Part shown: positions 47,916-56,935 of the stretch, in pieces | Layout of the letters: every line of letters starts with the position of its first letter | How positions within the stretch are numbered: the stretch's first letter is position 1 | Assembly: GCF_002252705.1 (NCBI RefSeq) | Contig: NZ_NQLA01000014.1 | Coordinates: 1-62,170 of the forward strand | Source: Vulcanococcus limneticus LL | Lineage (GTDB): Bacteria; Cyanobacteriota; Cyanobacteriia; PCC-6307; Cyanobiaceae | Length of the DNA stretch: 62,170 nt | Direction: 5' to 3' | Position numbers and translations under genes: made by a program | The notes under the pieces: generated by a model | The model's input: the letters and a program-made list of their open reading frames with translations, nothing else | Databases searched by the model: none | What the model was told of the DNA's origin: nothing

Positions 47916-48254
47916 TCAGGACGGCCGCACCGCATCGAGCAGGGATTCCGAGAGGGTGGTGGGACGCAGCTCCGCAGCCGGGCGCTCGCCAAGCTGATGG
48001 TCCGGGGCGGCCTCGGCCGCAAAGCCGCGCTCCAGGATCTGGAGCCGCCGCTCCCGCAGACAGAATTTGCAGCCGCCCGTGGTCTGCAGATGCTTCTCCG
48101 GGGTGATCTTGATATCGCGCACCGGATGGATGGTGCAGCGGATCGTCACCGGGGTCTTGAAGCTCTTGTAAACGATGGCGCCGTAGTCGTAGCGGTTCCC
48201 GAAGCGGGCGATGGCCCGGGCCAGGAAGGTTTCGAGGCTGATCGGACTGCCCAT
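47916..48254 (-). CDS. DUF723-like Cys/His-containing hypothetical protein
   Basis: A 112-residue protein whose first 70 residues (TFLARAIARFGNRYDYGAIV, then TIRCTIHPVRDIKITPEKHL and TGGCKFC) follow the pattern of DUF723 domains: a YDY motif, C..H, and a CxxC that may bind zinc. Such domains are common in phage and endonuclease-associated proteins. It stands alone here. ATG 48254 is chosen. It may be a relic of mobile DNA or a small nucleic-acid-binding protein. Confidence 0.55.
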   Translation of the reverse strand: MGSPISLETFLARAIARFGNRYDYGAIVYKSFKTPVTIRCTIHPVRDIKITPEKHLQTTGGCKFCLRERRLQILERGFAAEAAPDHQLGERPAAELRPTTLSESLLDAVRPS

Positions 48255-48445
48255 GGACTGGTCGCAGGTTCCTGGGGAAGGCGGCAGCTTCCGGGGGTGA
48301 TGCGGGCCCGCCTGGCCGGCCTTGCGCGTTGGGGAATGGTAAGGAGATCTCCAGGGTTGGGCAGGGCCTGGCCGTGCAAATCGTTTCAATGGGCCTGCCC
48401 CTGGATCGCGGCGGCCTCCCCTGGTGACCTTTCCAGGCGGGCAGG

Positions 48446-49333
48446 ATGGACGCGCGGACCGTGGCAGGCGGCATGACAACTCCGAACGACCAGGCAGCCG
48501 CAAGCCAGGCAACCACCCGCCAACCGAGCCAGCGCAGCGCCGCAGACCCTGACCAGGACCCTGAGCTCACCGCCCCCGCCGCCAGCAACGTCTCCCGGGG
48601 CAGCCTGGAGCTGTTCACCCGCAGCTGGCAGGCCTATCGCCACGTGGTGGATCTGGATCTGATGGAACACCGGGCCCTGACCCGGGCCCTGGAAGCCCTG
48701 CTGCTGGAACGCGGCGGCGGAGCGCCCCTGGGCTGGATGGCGGATCTGGGCTGCGGCGACCTCGGTCTGCTGGCCCCGATCCTGCGGCGACTGCCGCTGG
48801 CGGGCCTGATCGGCGTCGATGCCACCGCGGCGGTGCTGCCCCTGGCCGCAGCCCGGATGGAGGGCAGCCCCTTCCCCTGCCAGTGGATCGACTCCGACCT
48901 GCTGGATTGGAGCGAGGCGAGGCGGGCCCAACGGGAATCGGATCCGCCCGGCCCTGGCCCCGAACCCCTCAGCCTGGTGAGCTGCCTGTTCGCCCTGCAC
49001 CACCTGGACGACTCCAACAAGCAGCGCGTTCTGGAGGCCTTGCGCCCCTGCCTGGCCCCCGATGGCTGCCTGCTGGTGGCCGACGTGTTCCGGGGCGACG
49101 GTGAGGATCGGCAGGCCTACATCCAGCGCTACCTGCAACGCATCGCCAGCCAGTGGCAGGAGCTGCCCGCCGCCGAGCGGCAGCTGGTCGGCGACCACCT
49201 CAGCGCCAGCGACTTTCCAGCCGAGCGGGAGCAGTTCCGCCAGCTGGCGGCGGCGGCGGGCTGGCAGAGCCACTGGCTCTGGAACGGTCGCCATGGGGCC
49301 GAGGCCCTGCTACTGCTCGAGCCCAGCCCGTAA
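48446..49333 (+). CDS. SAM-dependent methyltransferase
   Basis: A 295-residue class I methyltransferase. Motif I is MADLGCGDLGLLAPILRRLP (near residue 98), followed by the acidic LIGVDATAAVL, the motif IV region LVSCLFALHHLDDSNKQRVL and CLLVADVFRGDGED. The first ~45 residues are disordered and Gln/Ala/Thr-rich; ATG 48473 is a later possible start. The substrate is unknown. Confidence 0.8.
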   Translation: MDARTVAGGMTTPNDQAAASQATTRQPSQRSAADPDQDPELTAPAASNVSRGSLELFTRSWQAYRHVVDLDLMEHRALTRALEALLLERGGGAPLGWMADLGCGDLGLLAPILRRLPLAGLIGVDATAAVLPLAAARMEGSPFPCQWIDSDLLDWSEARRAQRESDPPGPGPEPLSLVSCLFALHHLDDSNKQRVLEALRPCLAPDGCLLVADVFRGDGEDRQAYIQRYLQRIASQWQELPAAERQLVGDHLSASDFPAEREQFRQLAAAAGWQSHWLWNGRHGAEALLLLEPSP

Positions 49334-49538
49334 GCCAGCCGGCCCGGCCCAGGGGAACACCGCCCGATCAGGGCTTGGCCGTCCAGTCGGTGGCCACGCC
49401 GATCCGCTAGAGGCCATGGGCATGGACCTGCAGCTGGTAGCGGCAGGCGGACAGCACAGCAGGACGGCTTCAGGACCGCGGCTGCCCCATCGTCCCAGCG
49501 AAGTGGCAGACCGGACCCCACGCCAGCAAGCTGACCCC

Positions 49539-51158
49539 ATGCCTCCCCATTCCCCCAGCCTGGTCCCCGGCCCGGGGCCCGGCCCAGGCGCCCGGCCCCG
49601 CTGGTTCGTCCCAGGCGACATCGATGGCCTGCTGGGCCTCGGCCTCGACAACCTGATCCAGATCCTGCTGATCCTGAGCCTCTGCCGCGGCGTGCTCGGC
49701 TACCCCGACGAACTGATCTTCGGCAGCATCCTGCCGGCCACCGGCATCAGCCTGGCGGTGGGCAACCTGGCCTACGCCGTGCAGGCCCATCGCCTCGCGC
49801 GGCGCGAGCAGCGCGACGACCGCACCGCCCTGCCCTACGGCATCAACACGGTGAGCCTGTTCGCCTACGTGTTCCTGGTGATGCTGCCGGTGAAGCTCAC
49901 CGCCCTGGACCAGGGCCTCGGAGAGGCCGCTGCCGTGCGCCTCTCCTGGGAGGCGGGCCTGATGGCCTGCCTGGGCTCGGGGTTGATCGAGGCGGGCGGC
50001 GCCTGGTGGGCCCACTGGCTGCGGCGCTGGCTGCCACGGGCCGCCCTGCTCTCCACCCTGGCCGGCATCGCCCTCGGCTACATCGCCCTGGGCTTCCTGC
50101 TGCGCACCTACGCCCAGCCGGTGGTGGGCCTGGCGGTGCTTGCGGTGATCCTGGTGACCTACTACGGCCGCCTGCGCCTGCCGATCCCCGGCGGCCTGCT
50201 GGCTGTGCTGGTGGGCATCCCCCTGGCCTGGGGCAGCGGCCTGATCCGGATCGACGCGGCAAGCTGGAGCGCCAACGCCAGCCAGGTGGGCCTGCACCTG
50301 CCGGCGCTGCAGTTGGCCAGCCTGTGGGAGGCCCGCTCCCAGCTCGTGCCCTGGCTGGGGGTGATCGTGCCGATGGGACTGTTCAACGTGCTCGGGTCGC
50401 TGCAGAACATCGAGAGCGCCGAGGCCGCCGGCGACGCCTACCCGGTGAAGAGTTCGCTGCTGATCAACGGCCTGGGCACGATCGCCGCCGCCGCCCTGGG
50501 CTCCTGTTTCCCCACCACCCTCTACATCGGCCATCCCGCCTGGAAGGCGATGGGGGCCCGTATCGGCTACTCCTGGCTCAACGGACTGCTGATGGGCGGC
50601 CTCTGCCTGCTGGGGCTGTTCGGCCTGGTGGGGCAGCTGGTGCCGATCGAGGCCGGCATGGCAATCGTGCTCTACATCGGCCTGGTGATCGCCGCCCAGG
50701 CCTTCCAGGCCACACCCCGCTCCCATGCTCCGGCCGTTGTGCTGGGGCTGCTGCCGGGCCTGGCAGGCTGGGGCGCCCTGCTGCTCAAGGCGGGCCTGCG
50801 GACTGGCGGCGCAGGCAGTGCCAGCCAGCCCTTCGGTCCGGCGCTGCTGGCGCCCCTGCAGCGGGCCGACGTGTGGGCCAGCGGGGCCTTTGCCCTGGAG
50901 CAGGGCCAGATCATCACCGCCATGCTGCTGGCCGGCATGCTCGTGTATGTGATCGAGCGTCGCTTTCTGGCCGCGGCCCTCTGCGCGGGCCTGGCGGCGG
51001 CGGCGGCCTGGCTGGGGGTGATCCACGCCTGGCGGTTCACCCAGGCCGACACGGTGCTGCAGCTGGGCTGGGGCAGTGGCGGCAGCTGGGCCCTCGGCTA
51101 TCTGCTGATGGCGCTGGTGTTCCTGGCGGCGGCCCTTCAGCGCGAGAAGACCTCGTAG
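49539..51158 (+). CDS. NCS2/AzgA-like nucleobase permease
   Basis: A 539-residue membrane protein with about 13 helices. It resembles the xanthine/uracil and guanine/hypoxanthine permease group: DNLIQILLILSLCRGVLGYP near the start, the TALPYGINTVSLFAYVFLVM signature (near residue 100), FNVLGSLQNIESAEAAGDAY and SCFPTTLYIGHPAWKAMGAR. Purine or another nucleobase is the likely substrate, by family only. ATG 49539 is chosen from the frame that stays open upstream. Confidence 0.76.
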   Translation: MPPHSPSLVPGPGPGPGARPRWFVPGDIDGLLGLGLDNLIQILLILSLCRGVLGYPDELIFGSILPATGISLAVGNLAYAVQAHRLARREQRDDRTALPYGINTVSLFAYVFLVMLPVKLTALDQGLGEAAAVRLSWEAGLMACLGSGLIEAGGAWWAHWLRRWLPRAALLSTLAGIALGYIALGFLLRTYAQPVVGLAVLAVILVTYYGRLRLPIPGGLLAVLVGIPLAWGSGLIRIDAASWSANASQVGLHLPALQLASLWEARSQLVPWLGVIVPMGLFNVLGSLQNIESAEAAGDAYPVKSSLLINGLGTIAAAALGSCFPTTLYIGHPAWKAMGARIGYSWLNGLLMGGLCLLGLFGLVGQLVPIEAGMAIVLYIGLVIAAQAFQATPRSHAPAVVLGLLPGLAGWGALLLKAGLRTGGAGSASQPFGPALLAPLQRADVWASGAFALEQGQIITAMLLAGMLVYVIERRFLAAALCAGLAAAAAWLGVIHAWRFTQADTVLQLGWGSGGSWALGYLLMALVFLAAALQREKTS

Positions 51159-51751
51159 ATCGGCATCGTGGCGAAGCCCAGGGCCGAGGGCACCGGATTG
51201 ACACCGGCAGGGATCGCCTGCACCGCAAACATGTAGGTGTCGCTCTGGAGGGGATTGCGCCAGGGCCGCAGCACCAGGGTGATGGTCTGGCCGGGCTGGG
51301 GCGGCTGGGGGAACCGGGCCCGGAAGATGCGGGTGTTCTCATCGAACAGCCCCTCCACGGGGATAGCCGGCCCCTCACGACGGGGTAAGCCCAGGAAGGC
51401 GCGGGTACGCCCCGCATCGAAGCCGAAGCTCCGATCCACCCCACGGGTCTGCTCGAGCTGCAGGCCGGCCAGTCCCACCCCGGCGGCGGCCGGCAGAACC
51501 ACCGTGAAGTAATACTCGGCGCCCATGTCACCCACCGTGGTGCTGTAGCTGCGGAACACGACCTTCCAGGGGGGCGAGGCGAACCAGGTCTGGCCGCCGA
51601 GCTCCACCGCACGCCCTGGGGCCGGCGCGAGCACCAGGGGGGCCGAGACCAGGGCAGCGAGCACCAGGGCGGCCGCTCTGGCCGCGCCAAAGGCCCGAAC
51701 CGGCCCCGCAGCCCCGATGGATCTGCCCGTCCCGAGCGGCGCTTCGGTCAC
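51137..51751 (-). CDS. DUF2808 secreted protein
   Basis: A 204-residue cyanobacterial-type protein. A signal or anchor segment (about 22-48) precedes the DUF2808 domain (TWFASPPWKVVFRSYSTTVG, then EYYFTVVLPAAAGVGLAGLQ and GQTITLVLRPWRNPLQSDTY). Function unknown. It starts at GTG, which overlaps the stop of the upstream gene (GTGA), and its 3' end overlaps the convergent permease by 22 bases. Confidence 0.78.
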   Translation of the reverse strand: MTEAPLGTGRSIGAAGPVRAFGAARAAALVLAALVSAPLVLAPAPGRAVELGGQTWFASPPWKVVFRSYSTTVGDMGAEYYFTVVLPAAAGVGLAGLQLEQTRGVDRSFGFDAGRTRAFLGLPRREGPAIPVEGLFDENTRIFRARFPQPPQPGQTITLVLRPWRNPLQSDTYMFAVQAIPAGVNPVPSALGFATMPIYEVFSR

Positions 51752-52116
51752 CGGCAGCTCCTGCCCACGGCCTGGATGTAGGTGTCCGCCAGGCGATCGA
51801 GATCGGCCTGGCAGAGGGTGCCGTTGGTGGTGATCGCGATGCGGTCCAGCACCCAGCGGCGGAAGCCTGGGGAGCGCAGGGCGGTGCCGGGGGGCTGGGC
51901 CAGGATCTGATCACGCACCTGCAGGCGGGCGCAGCTGGCCGCCAGCTCCTCTCGCTCGGTGGGGGAGCTGAGGAAGGCGTCAAAGCGCTGTTGCTGCTGC
52001 GAATCGACGGGCTTGCAAGCCTGCTGGGCCAAGGCCGGCGCCCCCAGCAGCACCAGGGCGAGGCCGCCACCGGCGGCGCGGACCAACAGACCGGCGCAGC
52101 GATCGGAACGGATCAT
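51748..52116 (-). CDS. secreted hypothetical protein
   Basis: A 122-residue protein with a signal peptide (VRAAGGGLALVLLGAPALAQ) and a mature region containing four cysteines that could form disulfides. It is coupled to the DUF2808 gene by a GTGA overlap. No family is recognised. Confidence 0.65.
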   Translation of the reverse strand: MIRSDRCAGLLVRAAGGGLALVLLGAPALAQQACKPVDSQQQQRFDAFLSSPTEREELAASCARLQVRDQILAQPPGTALRSPGFRRWVLDRIAITTNGTLCQADLDRLADTYIQAVGRSCR

Positions 52117-52218
52117 GGCGGGTTGGGTGCCGTTGCGCGAAAGCTAGCCACGCTGCCTGGAGCAGACAGGAGGGGCTGCCGCTGAGTTGATAGGGTTCCG
52201 CCAACGCCGGCCGGGGCC

Positions 52219-52392
52219 ATGAACAGGGCTGAACTCGATGCCATCGAACTGATGCTGCGCGACCTGCACACCCGCCACGACGAGATCCGCCACCGGGCCG
52301 CCTTCCGCGGCTGCACCCGCGAGCTGCTGGCCCTGCAGCAGGAACTGGTGCGCTACCTGATGAGCAAGCGCGAGGGGCTCTCCAACCGCTGA
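52219..52392 (+). CDS. small soluble helical protein (57 aa)
   Basis: ATG 52219 to TGA 52392. The peptide is a single charged helix (AELDAIELMLRDLHTRHDEI, then CTRELLALQQELVRYLMSKR) with one cysteine and protein-like composition. It is divergent from the secreted hypothetical gene, with 102 bases between the starts. Function unknown. Confidence 0.55.
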   Translation: MNRAELDAIELMLRDLHTRHDEIRHRAAFRGCTRELLALQQELVRYLMSKREGLSNR

Positions 52393-52474
52393 ACCAGCAC
52401 AACCCCAGCAGACCAGGCCGAACGCCTTCAGCTGAACGCCCTAAGCCAAGAACCCGCCAGCCGAACCAGCAGGC

Positions 52475-53212
52475 TCAGGGGTGACGGGGCTGGTCGTGGT
52501 GGACCGATGACCCTGGGCCTGCATCGCCTCCGCCATCGGGGGGTCCGGCCTGCTCACTGCGCTCCAGAAGTCGGCCCTCCCAGGTGGAGAGCAACCTCGG
52601 CAGCAGCACCACCACGGCCAGCAGCAGCAGCGCGCCGAGGCCGAACTGGATCACCCCGCTGAGCATGCGCTCGATCGGGATCCAGCGCCCCCCCAACCAG
52701 GCCAGGCTCACCATCGAGGCCGACCAGAGCACGGCACCGGCCAGGTTGCAGAGCACGAAGCGGCGGTAGGGCATGCCCACTGCACCGGCCATGGGACCGG
52801 CCAACACCCGCAGCACCGCCACGAAGCGCCCCAGCAGCACCGAGAGTCCGGCTCGGCGCAGAAAGCCGGACCGCAGCCGCTCCATCTGCTCCGGCCCCTG
52901 CCCGAGCCAGCGGCCCACCCGCAGCAGCAGGCCCCAGCCGGCCCGGCGCCCGACCCAGTAGCCCAGGTTGTCGCCGAGCACGGCACCACCGGCCGCCGCG
53001 GCCATCACGCCGAACAGGTTGAGCTGGCCGCTACCGGCGGCGTAGCCCCCCAGCAGGGTGAGCGTCTCACCGGGCAGGGGCAGGCCGGCGTTCTCCAGCA
53101 GCATGCCCAGGAACACCACCAGATAGCCCCAGCGGCCAACCAAGGCCTGGAGGTCCGCGGTGCTGAAGCCGTCAAGCGAGGCCAGGGGAGCATGGGCCCC
53201 GCTGAGCGCCAC
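52475..53212 (-). CDS. DedA-family membrane protein
   Basis: A 245-residue protein of the DedA/SNARE-associated family, which includes undecaprenyl-phosphate and polar lipid flippases. Landmarks are FLGMLLENAGLPLPGETLTL, GDNLGYWVGRRAGWGLLLRV and the basic motif GRFVAVLRVLAGPMAGAVGM. The start is GTG, and the C-terminal tail is soluble and His-rich (SVHHDQPRHP). Confidence 0.85.
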   Translation of the reverse strand: MALSGAHAPLASLDGFSTADLQALVGRWGYLVVFLGMLLENAGLPLPGETLTLLGGYAAGSGQLNLFGVMAAAAGGAVLGDNLGYWVGRRAGWGLLLRVGRWLGQGPEQMERLRSGFLRRAGLSVLLGRFVAVLRVLAGPMAGAVGMPYRRFVLCNLAGAVLWSASMVSLAWLGGRWIPIERMLSGVIQFGLGALLLLAVVVLLPRLLSTWEGRLLERSEQAGPPDGGGDAGPGSSVHHDQPRHP

Positions 53213-53340
53213 GACGGCGAGCTGGGCGGGCAGCTGGGCGAGGAGGGCGGCAGCGATGGGACCCAGAGCGAATGGAACGCAGAGCGGCGAGGGAGGAAAG
53301 CCAATCCCGGAGCATGGCAGGCCGCTGGGCCGCCCCGGGA

Positions 53341-54636
53341 TCAGGCGGGGAGGCTGGCGGTGCGGGCGGCGCGGAAGGGGGTGGGGTCCTGGTCGCGGCG
53401 GTGGCGGCTGGGAATCGCCGGACCGGGGGCCGGGCCATCGAGGGCGGCGGTGGTCTCCAGGGCCCAGCGCAACCGCCGGGCCGCATGCACCGACATGTCG
53501 CGGGGCACCGAGATGCGATCCCGCAGGTAGCGCAAGCCGGCGGCCGTGCCGGCGGGCGGGGCGCAGGGGGTCTCCCCCACCAGGGTCGTGAGGGCCGCGC
53601 GCAGGGCCTGATCCAGCCGAGGGCCGCCGCTGCCGTCGGCCTCGGGGTTGAGGGCCAGCAGCCGCTCCCGGTGCTTGAGCACCCGGGCCACGGCCTCGAA
53701 GGCGGCGCCGGGCGGCTCTGCCTGCCGCGTCTCGATCAGGGCAGGGTTGGCGGAGGGCCAGGGGCCGCCGTCAATGGCGTCAGCGGCGGCCCACGGCACC
53801 GGACTGCCGCTGGCCAGGCAGCAGCCCATCTGGGGCGGCAGGTCGTGGGCATGGGTGTGGAAGTCGCCCTGGGTGCCCAGGTAGGTGGAGCGCTGCTCCA
53901 GGGCGCTGAACCAGCGGTCGATCGCCGGGTGACGCTGGCGCAGCCCGTACCCCTTGTAGTAGGCAAGCGAGGCGTTCATCCGCTCCAGATAGGGCACGAA
54001 CACCACATCGGCGCTGCTGAAACCATCCAGGAACCAGGGCCCGTGAAGGGCCTCGAGGGCCTGCTCCACCAGCTCGGCCATGCGGGTGAAGTGACGGGCC
54101 GCCGGCTCGGCAAAGGGATCGGCCCCCCCGCCGCTCAGGGGGCCTGCGTAGCAGAGCCACTGGCACCAGGCGCGGAACAGGCGCCGCTCGAGCTGGCGCA
54201 ACGCAAAGACTTCCGGATCATCAAGGGCCCGGCCCAGGGGCCCGAAGACGCCCTCGAGGCTGTGCAGGATCAGGTCGCTTTCGGTGATCAGCCGACCATC
54301 GAGCTCCAGGGCCGGCAGCATGCCGCTGGGCACCAGGCGCCGGTACCAGTCCTCCTTCTCCCCGTAGCAATGCATCGTGACCTTGCGGACCCGGTAGGGG
54401 ATGCGCTGCTCCTCGAGCCACAACCACACTTTCTGGCAGTAGGGGCACCAGGCGTGGTTGTCGCGGTAGAGGGTGACGCGCAGCTCGGACTCGCTGCGGC
54501 CGAACAGGCGCAGCTCGGCCTGGGCATTGGTGGGGCCATGGATCCGCAGGGCCACCTCGTCGGGGCCGGCGGGCAGCAGCGCATCCAGCTCCGTCCAGCT
54601 CAGGGAGGCGGCAGCAGGGGCGCTGGTCACGGGCAC
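53341..54636 (-). CDS. glutathione S-transferase family protein
   Basis: A 431-residue protein. The thioredoxin-fold N-domain has a CPYC motif ([20 protein letters not shown], near residue 64) and the cis-Pro region [21 protein letters not shown] helical GST C-domain follows (about 150-260), then an extra ~170-residue C-terminal domain of unknown role. The CPYC motif suggests glutaredoxin-like or omega-class chemistry. It starts at GTG. Confidence 0.8.
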   Translation of the reverse strand: MPVTSAPAAASLSWTELDALLPAGPDEVALRIHGPTNAQAELRLFGRSESELRVTLYRDNHAWCPYCQKVWLWLEEQRIPYRVRKVTMHCYGEKEDWYRRLVPSGMLPALELDGRLITESDLILHSLEGVFGPLGRALDDPEVFALRQLERRLFRAWCQWLCYAGPLSGGGADPFAEPAARHFTRMAELVEQALEALHGPWFLDGFSSADVVFVPYLERMNASLAYYKGYGLRQRHPAIDRWFSALEQRSTYLGTQGDFHTHAHDLPPQMGCCLASGSPVPWAAADAIDGGPWPSANPALIETRQAEPPGAAFEAVARVLKHRERLLALNPEADGSGGPRLDQALRAALTTLVGETPCAPPAGTAAGLRYLRDRISVPRDMSVHAARRLRWALETTAALDGPAPGPAIPSRHRRDQDPTPFRAARTASLPA

Positions 54637-54760
54637 GGGGGGTGGAGTGGCCCCGTTCTAGCGATAGGGAGGTTGTGGTCAGGGAACGGCGACCATTGCA
54701 GCCGTCGCCACCGCGCGGCCGGGGTCCGGCACCTAGGACTGTTCAACGCATCTGGCATCC

Positions 54761-55816
54761 ATGGCACCCTCGATCAGAGACCTCGCCCTCCGCGCCCTGG
54801 AAGCCCTGGGTCTGCGGGCTGAATCCCCAGGCGCGGACGGCGTGGCGACAGCCAGCCCCAGCGCCACGGCCACAGCTGCCGCCTCGAGAACATCCTCGAC
54901 AACCAGGGCCGCCGCCCCCGTTACCGGGCGGCCGCAGGCCGGCCAGGAGCCCTCCTGGGTGAGCTTCGAGGCCCATGGTCCCCAGTGGGGCTTCGCCTTC
55001 TGGCAGCTCAGCGCCGCCGATCGGGCCCGGCTGGTCGAAGGCGGCCAGACCCTGCGGCTACGGATCGCCGATGTGACCGGCCTCAGCGGCCAGGACAGCC
55101 CGCCCCACGCCCTGCAACAGCTGCCGGTGGAGGCCTCGGCGGGCCAGTGGGGCGTGGCCCTGCCCCTGGGCAACCGCATCTACCGGGTGGAGCTGGGCTT
55201 CCAGGCAGCCGGCGGCTGGGTCCAGCTGGCCCGTTCGACCCCGACCTTGATCCTCGGCTACGACGAGGCCCCCACCACCTCCAGCGTGACCAGCTTTGAA
55301 CCCTTCCAGCCGGCCGAGCCCGAGGTGGAGCCGTCGCCGGAACCCCCCGCCAACGGCGACCTGCCCCTGCACGAGCTGCTCTACCGAACCGCCACGCTGC
55401 GGCTGCGCCAGGTAGGCCGCGGATCGGAGGCGTTCCACGAGCTTGGGCTAATCGAGGGGGCGGCAGCCGGGCTGCAGGCCTCGGGGGTGGGCCTGTGGGC
55501 CAGTGGCCGCAGCGCCTCCGGCGAGGGCCTGCTGGTGCGCCAGCGCTCCTTCTGGCTCGTGGCCGATGCTGAGCTGGTGGTGTACGGCGCCACCGAACCT
55601 GATGCCAGCCTCAGCATCGGCGGCGAGCCGGTGCCCCTCAAGGCCAACGGCAGCTTTCGGGTGCAGGTGCCCTTCCGCGATGGACGCCAGCTCTACCCGA
55701 TCGAGGCCGTGGCCGCCGACGGCGAGCAGCGTCGCTCGATCCGTCTGGAATTTGAGCGCAGCACCCCGGAGGACCACACCAACCCGGCGGCCGAGGCCCG
55801 CTCGGAGTGGTTCTGA
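54761..55816 (+). CDS. DUF4912-domain protein
   Basis: A 351-residue protein. A disordered Ala/Thr-rich N-terminus (about 20-65) precedes a DUF4912 domain (about 72-170; FAFWQLSAADRARLVEGGQT, LRLRIADVTGL, NRIYRVELGFQAAGGWVQLA). A Pro/Glu linker and a second beta-rich segment follow (about 265-340; SFWLVADAELVVYGATEPDA). The family is common in cyanobacteria and is of unknown function. Confidence 0.8.
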   Translation: MAPSIRDLALRALEALGLRAESPGADGVATASPSATATAAASRTSSTTRAAAPVTGRPQAGQEPSWVSFEAHGPQWGFAFWQLSAADRARLVEGGQTLRLRIADVTGLSGQDSPPHALQQLPVEASAGQWGVALPLGNRIYRVELGFQAAGGWVQLARSTPTLILGYDEAPTTSSVTSFEPFQPAEPEVEPSPEPPANGDLPLHELLYRTATLRLRQVGRGSEAFHELGLIEGAAAGLQASGVGLWASGRSASGEGLLVRQRSFWLVADAELVVYGATEPDASLSIGGEPVPLKANGSFRVQVPFRDGRQLYPIEAVAADGEQRRSIRLEFERSTPEDHTNPAAEARSEWF

Positions 55817-55985
55817 TCGGCGGAGGTGCTACTGCTCTCCCCTTGGTTGGCACTCCAGCGGCTCCAGGAGAGTCGATAGGGCCATGCCGGCCCCGGCGTT
55901 GCGGCTTGCATCGCTGACCTGTCCAGCGCCGGTCAGCCGGCGGGGTACTGAACTAGAACGGGACCAGAGCCTCCGAGGTGGAGCG

Positions 55986-56195
55986 ATGTTCCTCAAGACC
56001 CGCGCCGATGGCAGCTTGCTGGAGGTCCTGAGCCTCAAGCAACTCGCCGATCCCTTCGCCGCCCAGGTAGACGGCCGGCTGCATGCCGGCGAAGAGCTGC
56101 AGGAGCAGGAGCCCTTCGCCAAGGCCGATCTGGTCTTTCCCTCGGGTGAAGCCCTACCTCGCTGCTGGCTGGATCCGGCCTACCACCAGGCCTGA
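55986..56195 (+). CDS. small conserved hypothetical protein (69 aa)
   Basis: ATG 55986 opens a compact frame (MFLKTRADGSLLEVLSLKQL, ending with SGEALPRCWLDPAYHQA) resembling a short cyanobacterial family that follows a strand-helix-strand pattern. No known function. It lies between DUF4912 and the convergent phosphoribosyltransferase. Confidence 0.6.
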   Translation: MFLKTRADGSLLEVLSLKQLADPFAAQVDGRLHAGEELQEQEPFAKADLVFPSGEALPRCWLDPAYHQA

Positions 56196-56203
56196 GGCCT
56201 GGC

Positions 56204-56935
56204 CTAACCGGGTCTGGCGGGTAAGCCTAGACGCCGATCCCGCAGCAGGGCCGCCACGCTGGCGTCGTCGAGCTGCTCGAACTGGCGGTACCAGGCGCCG
56301 ACAGCCGTGAGCCGCTCCACCCGCGCCAGGGCCACCAGGCCATCCACCAGCCCCTCAAGACTGGACTCCAGGCGGCGGGCCACCTCCTGATCGATCACCG
56401 GCACGGCCAGCACCAGCCGCGACGGGGCACAGCGGCGCAGGGAGGTGAGGGCCGCCCGGGCGGTGAGGCCTGTGGCCACGCCGTCGTCAACCACGAGCAG
56501 ATGGCGGCCCCGCAGCGCCGCCGCCGGTGGATCGGCAAACAGACGCTGGCGACGCTGCAGCTCCTGGTCCTGCTCCTGCACTAGCTGACGCCGCAGCTCC
56601 AGGGGGAGGTGCTGCTGCTGCAGATAGGGCTCATCCCAGAGCAAGACGCCACCCGGCGCCAGTGCCCCCACCGCCACCTCCGGCTCCGCGGGATGGGCCA
56701 ATTTGCGCACGGCCCAGGTGCCGAGCGGCAGCTCCAGGGCATCGGCCAGCACCGCCGCCACGGCCACCCCGCCCCGGGGCAGCCCGATCACCAGGGCCTG
56801 ATGATCGCCATGCCAGCCCTGCAGCTGGGCCGCCAGCTCGCGGCCTGCGGCCGCCCTGTCGTTCCAGAGCGGCGGCCTGGGGGAGTCGGCGGGGAACGGC
56901 CCAGGGGAATCCAAGGGAGACGAGGAGCGGCTCAT
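56204..56935 (-). CDS. phosphoribosyltransferase-domain protein
   Basis: A 243-residue protein of the PRTase type I fold. The PRPP loop is HLLVVDDGVATGLTARAALT (near residue 150); LVIGLPRGGVAVAAVLADAL near 48 is the conserved first loop. The nucleobase hood is not recognisable, so the substrate is unknown. ATG 56935 overlaps the stop of the P-type ATPase gene (ATGA at 56932-56935), indicating coupled expression. Confidence 0.82.
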   Translation of the reverse strand: MSRSSSPLDSPGPFPADSPRPPLWNDRAAAGRELAAQLQGWHGDHQALVIGLPRGGVAVAAVLADALELPLGTWAVRKLAHPAEPEVAVGALAPGGVLLWDEPYLQQQHLPLELRRQLVQEQDQELQRRQRLFADPPAAALRGRHLLVVDDGVATGLTARAALTSLRRCAPSRLVLAVPVIDQEVARRLESSLEGLVDGLVALARVERLTAVGAWYRQFEQLDDASVAALLRDRRLGLPARPG

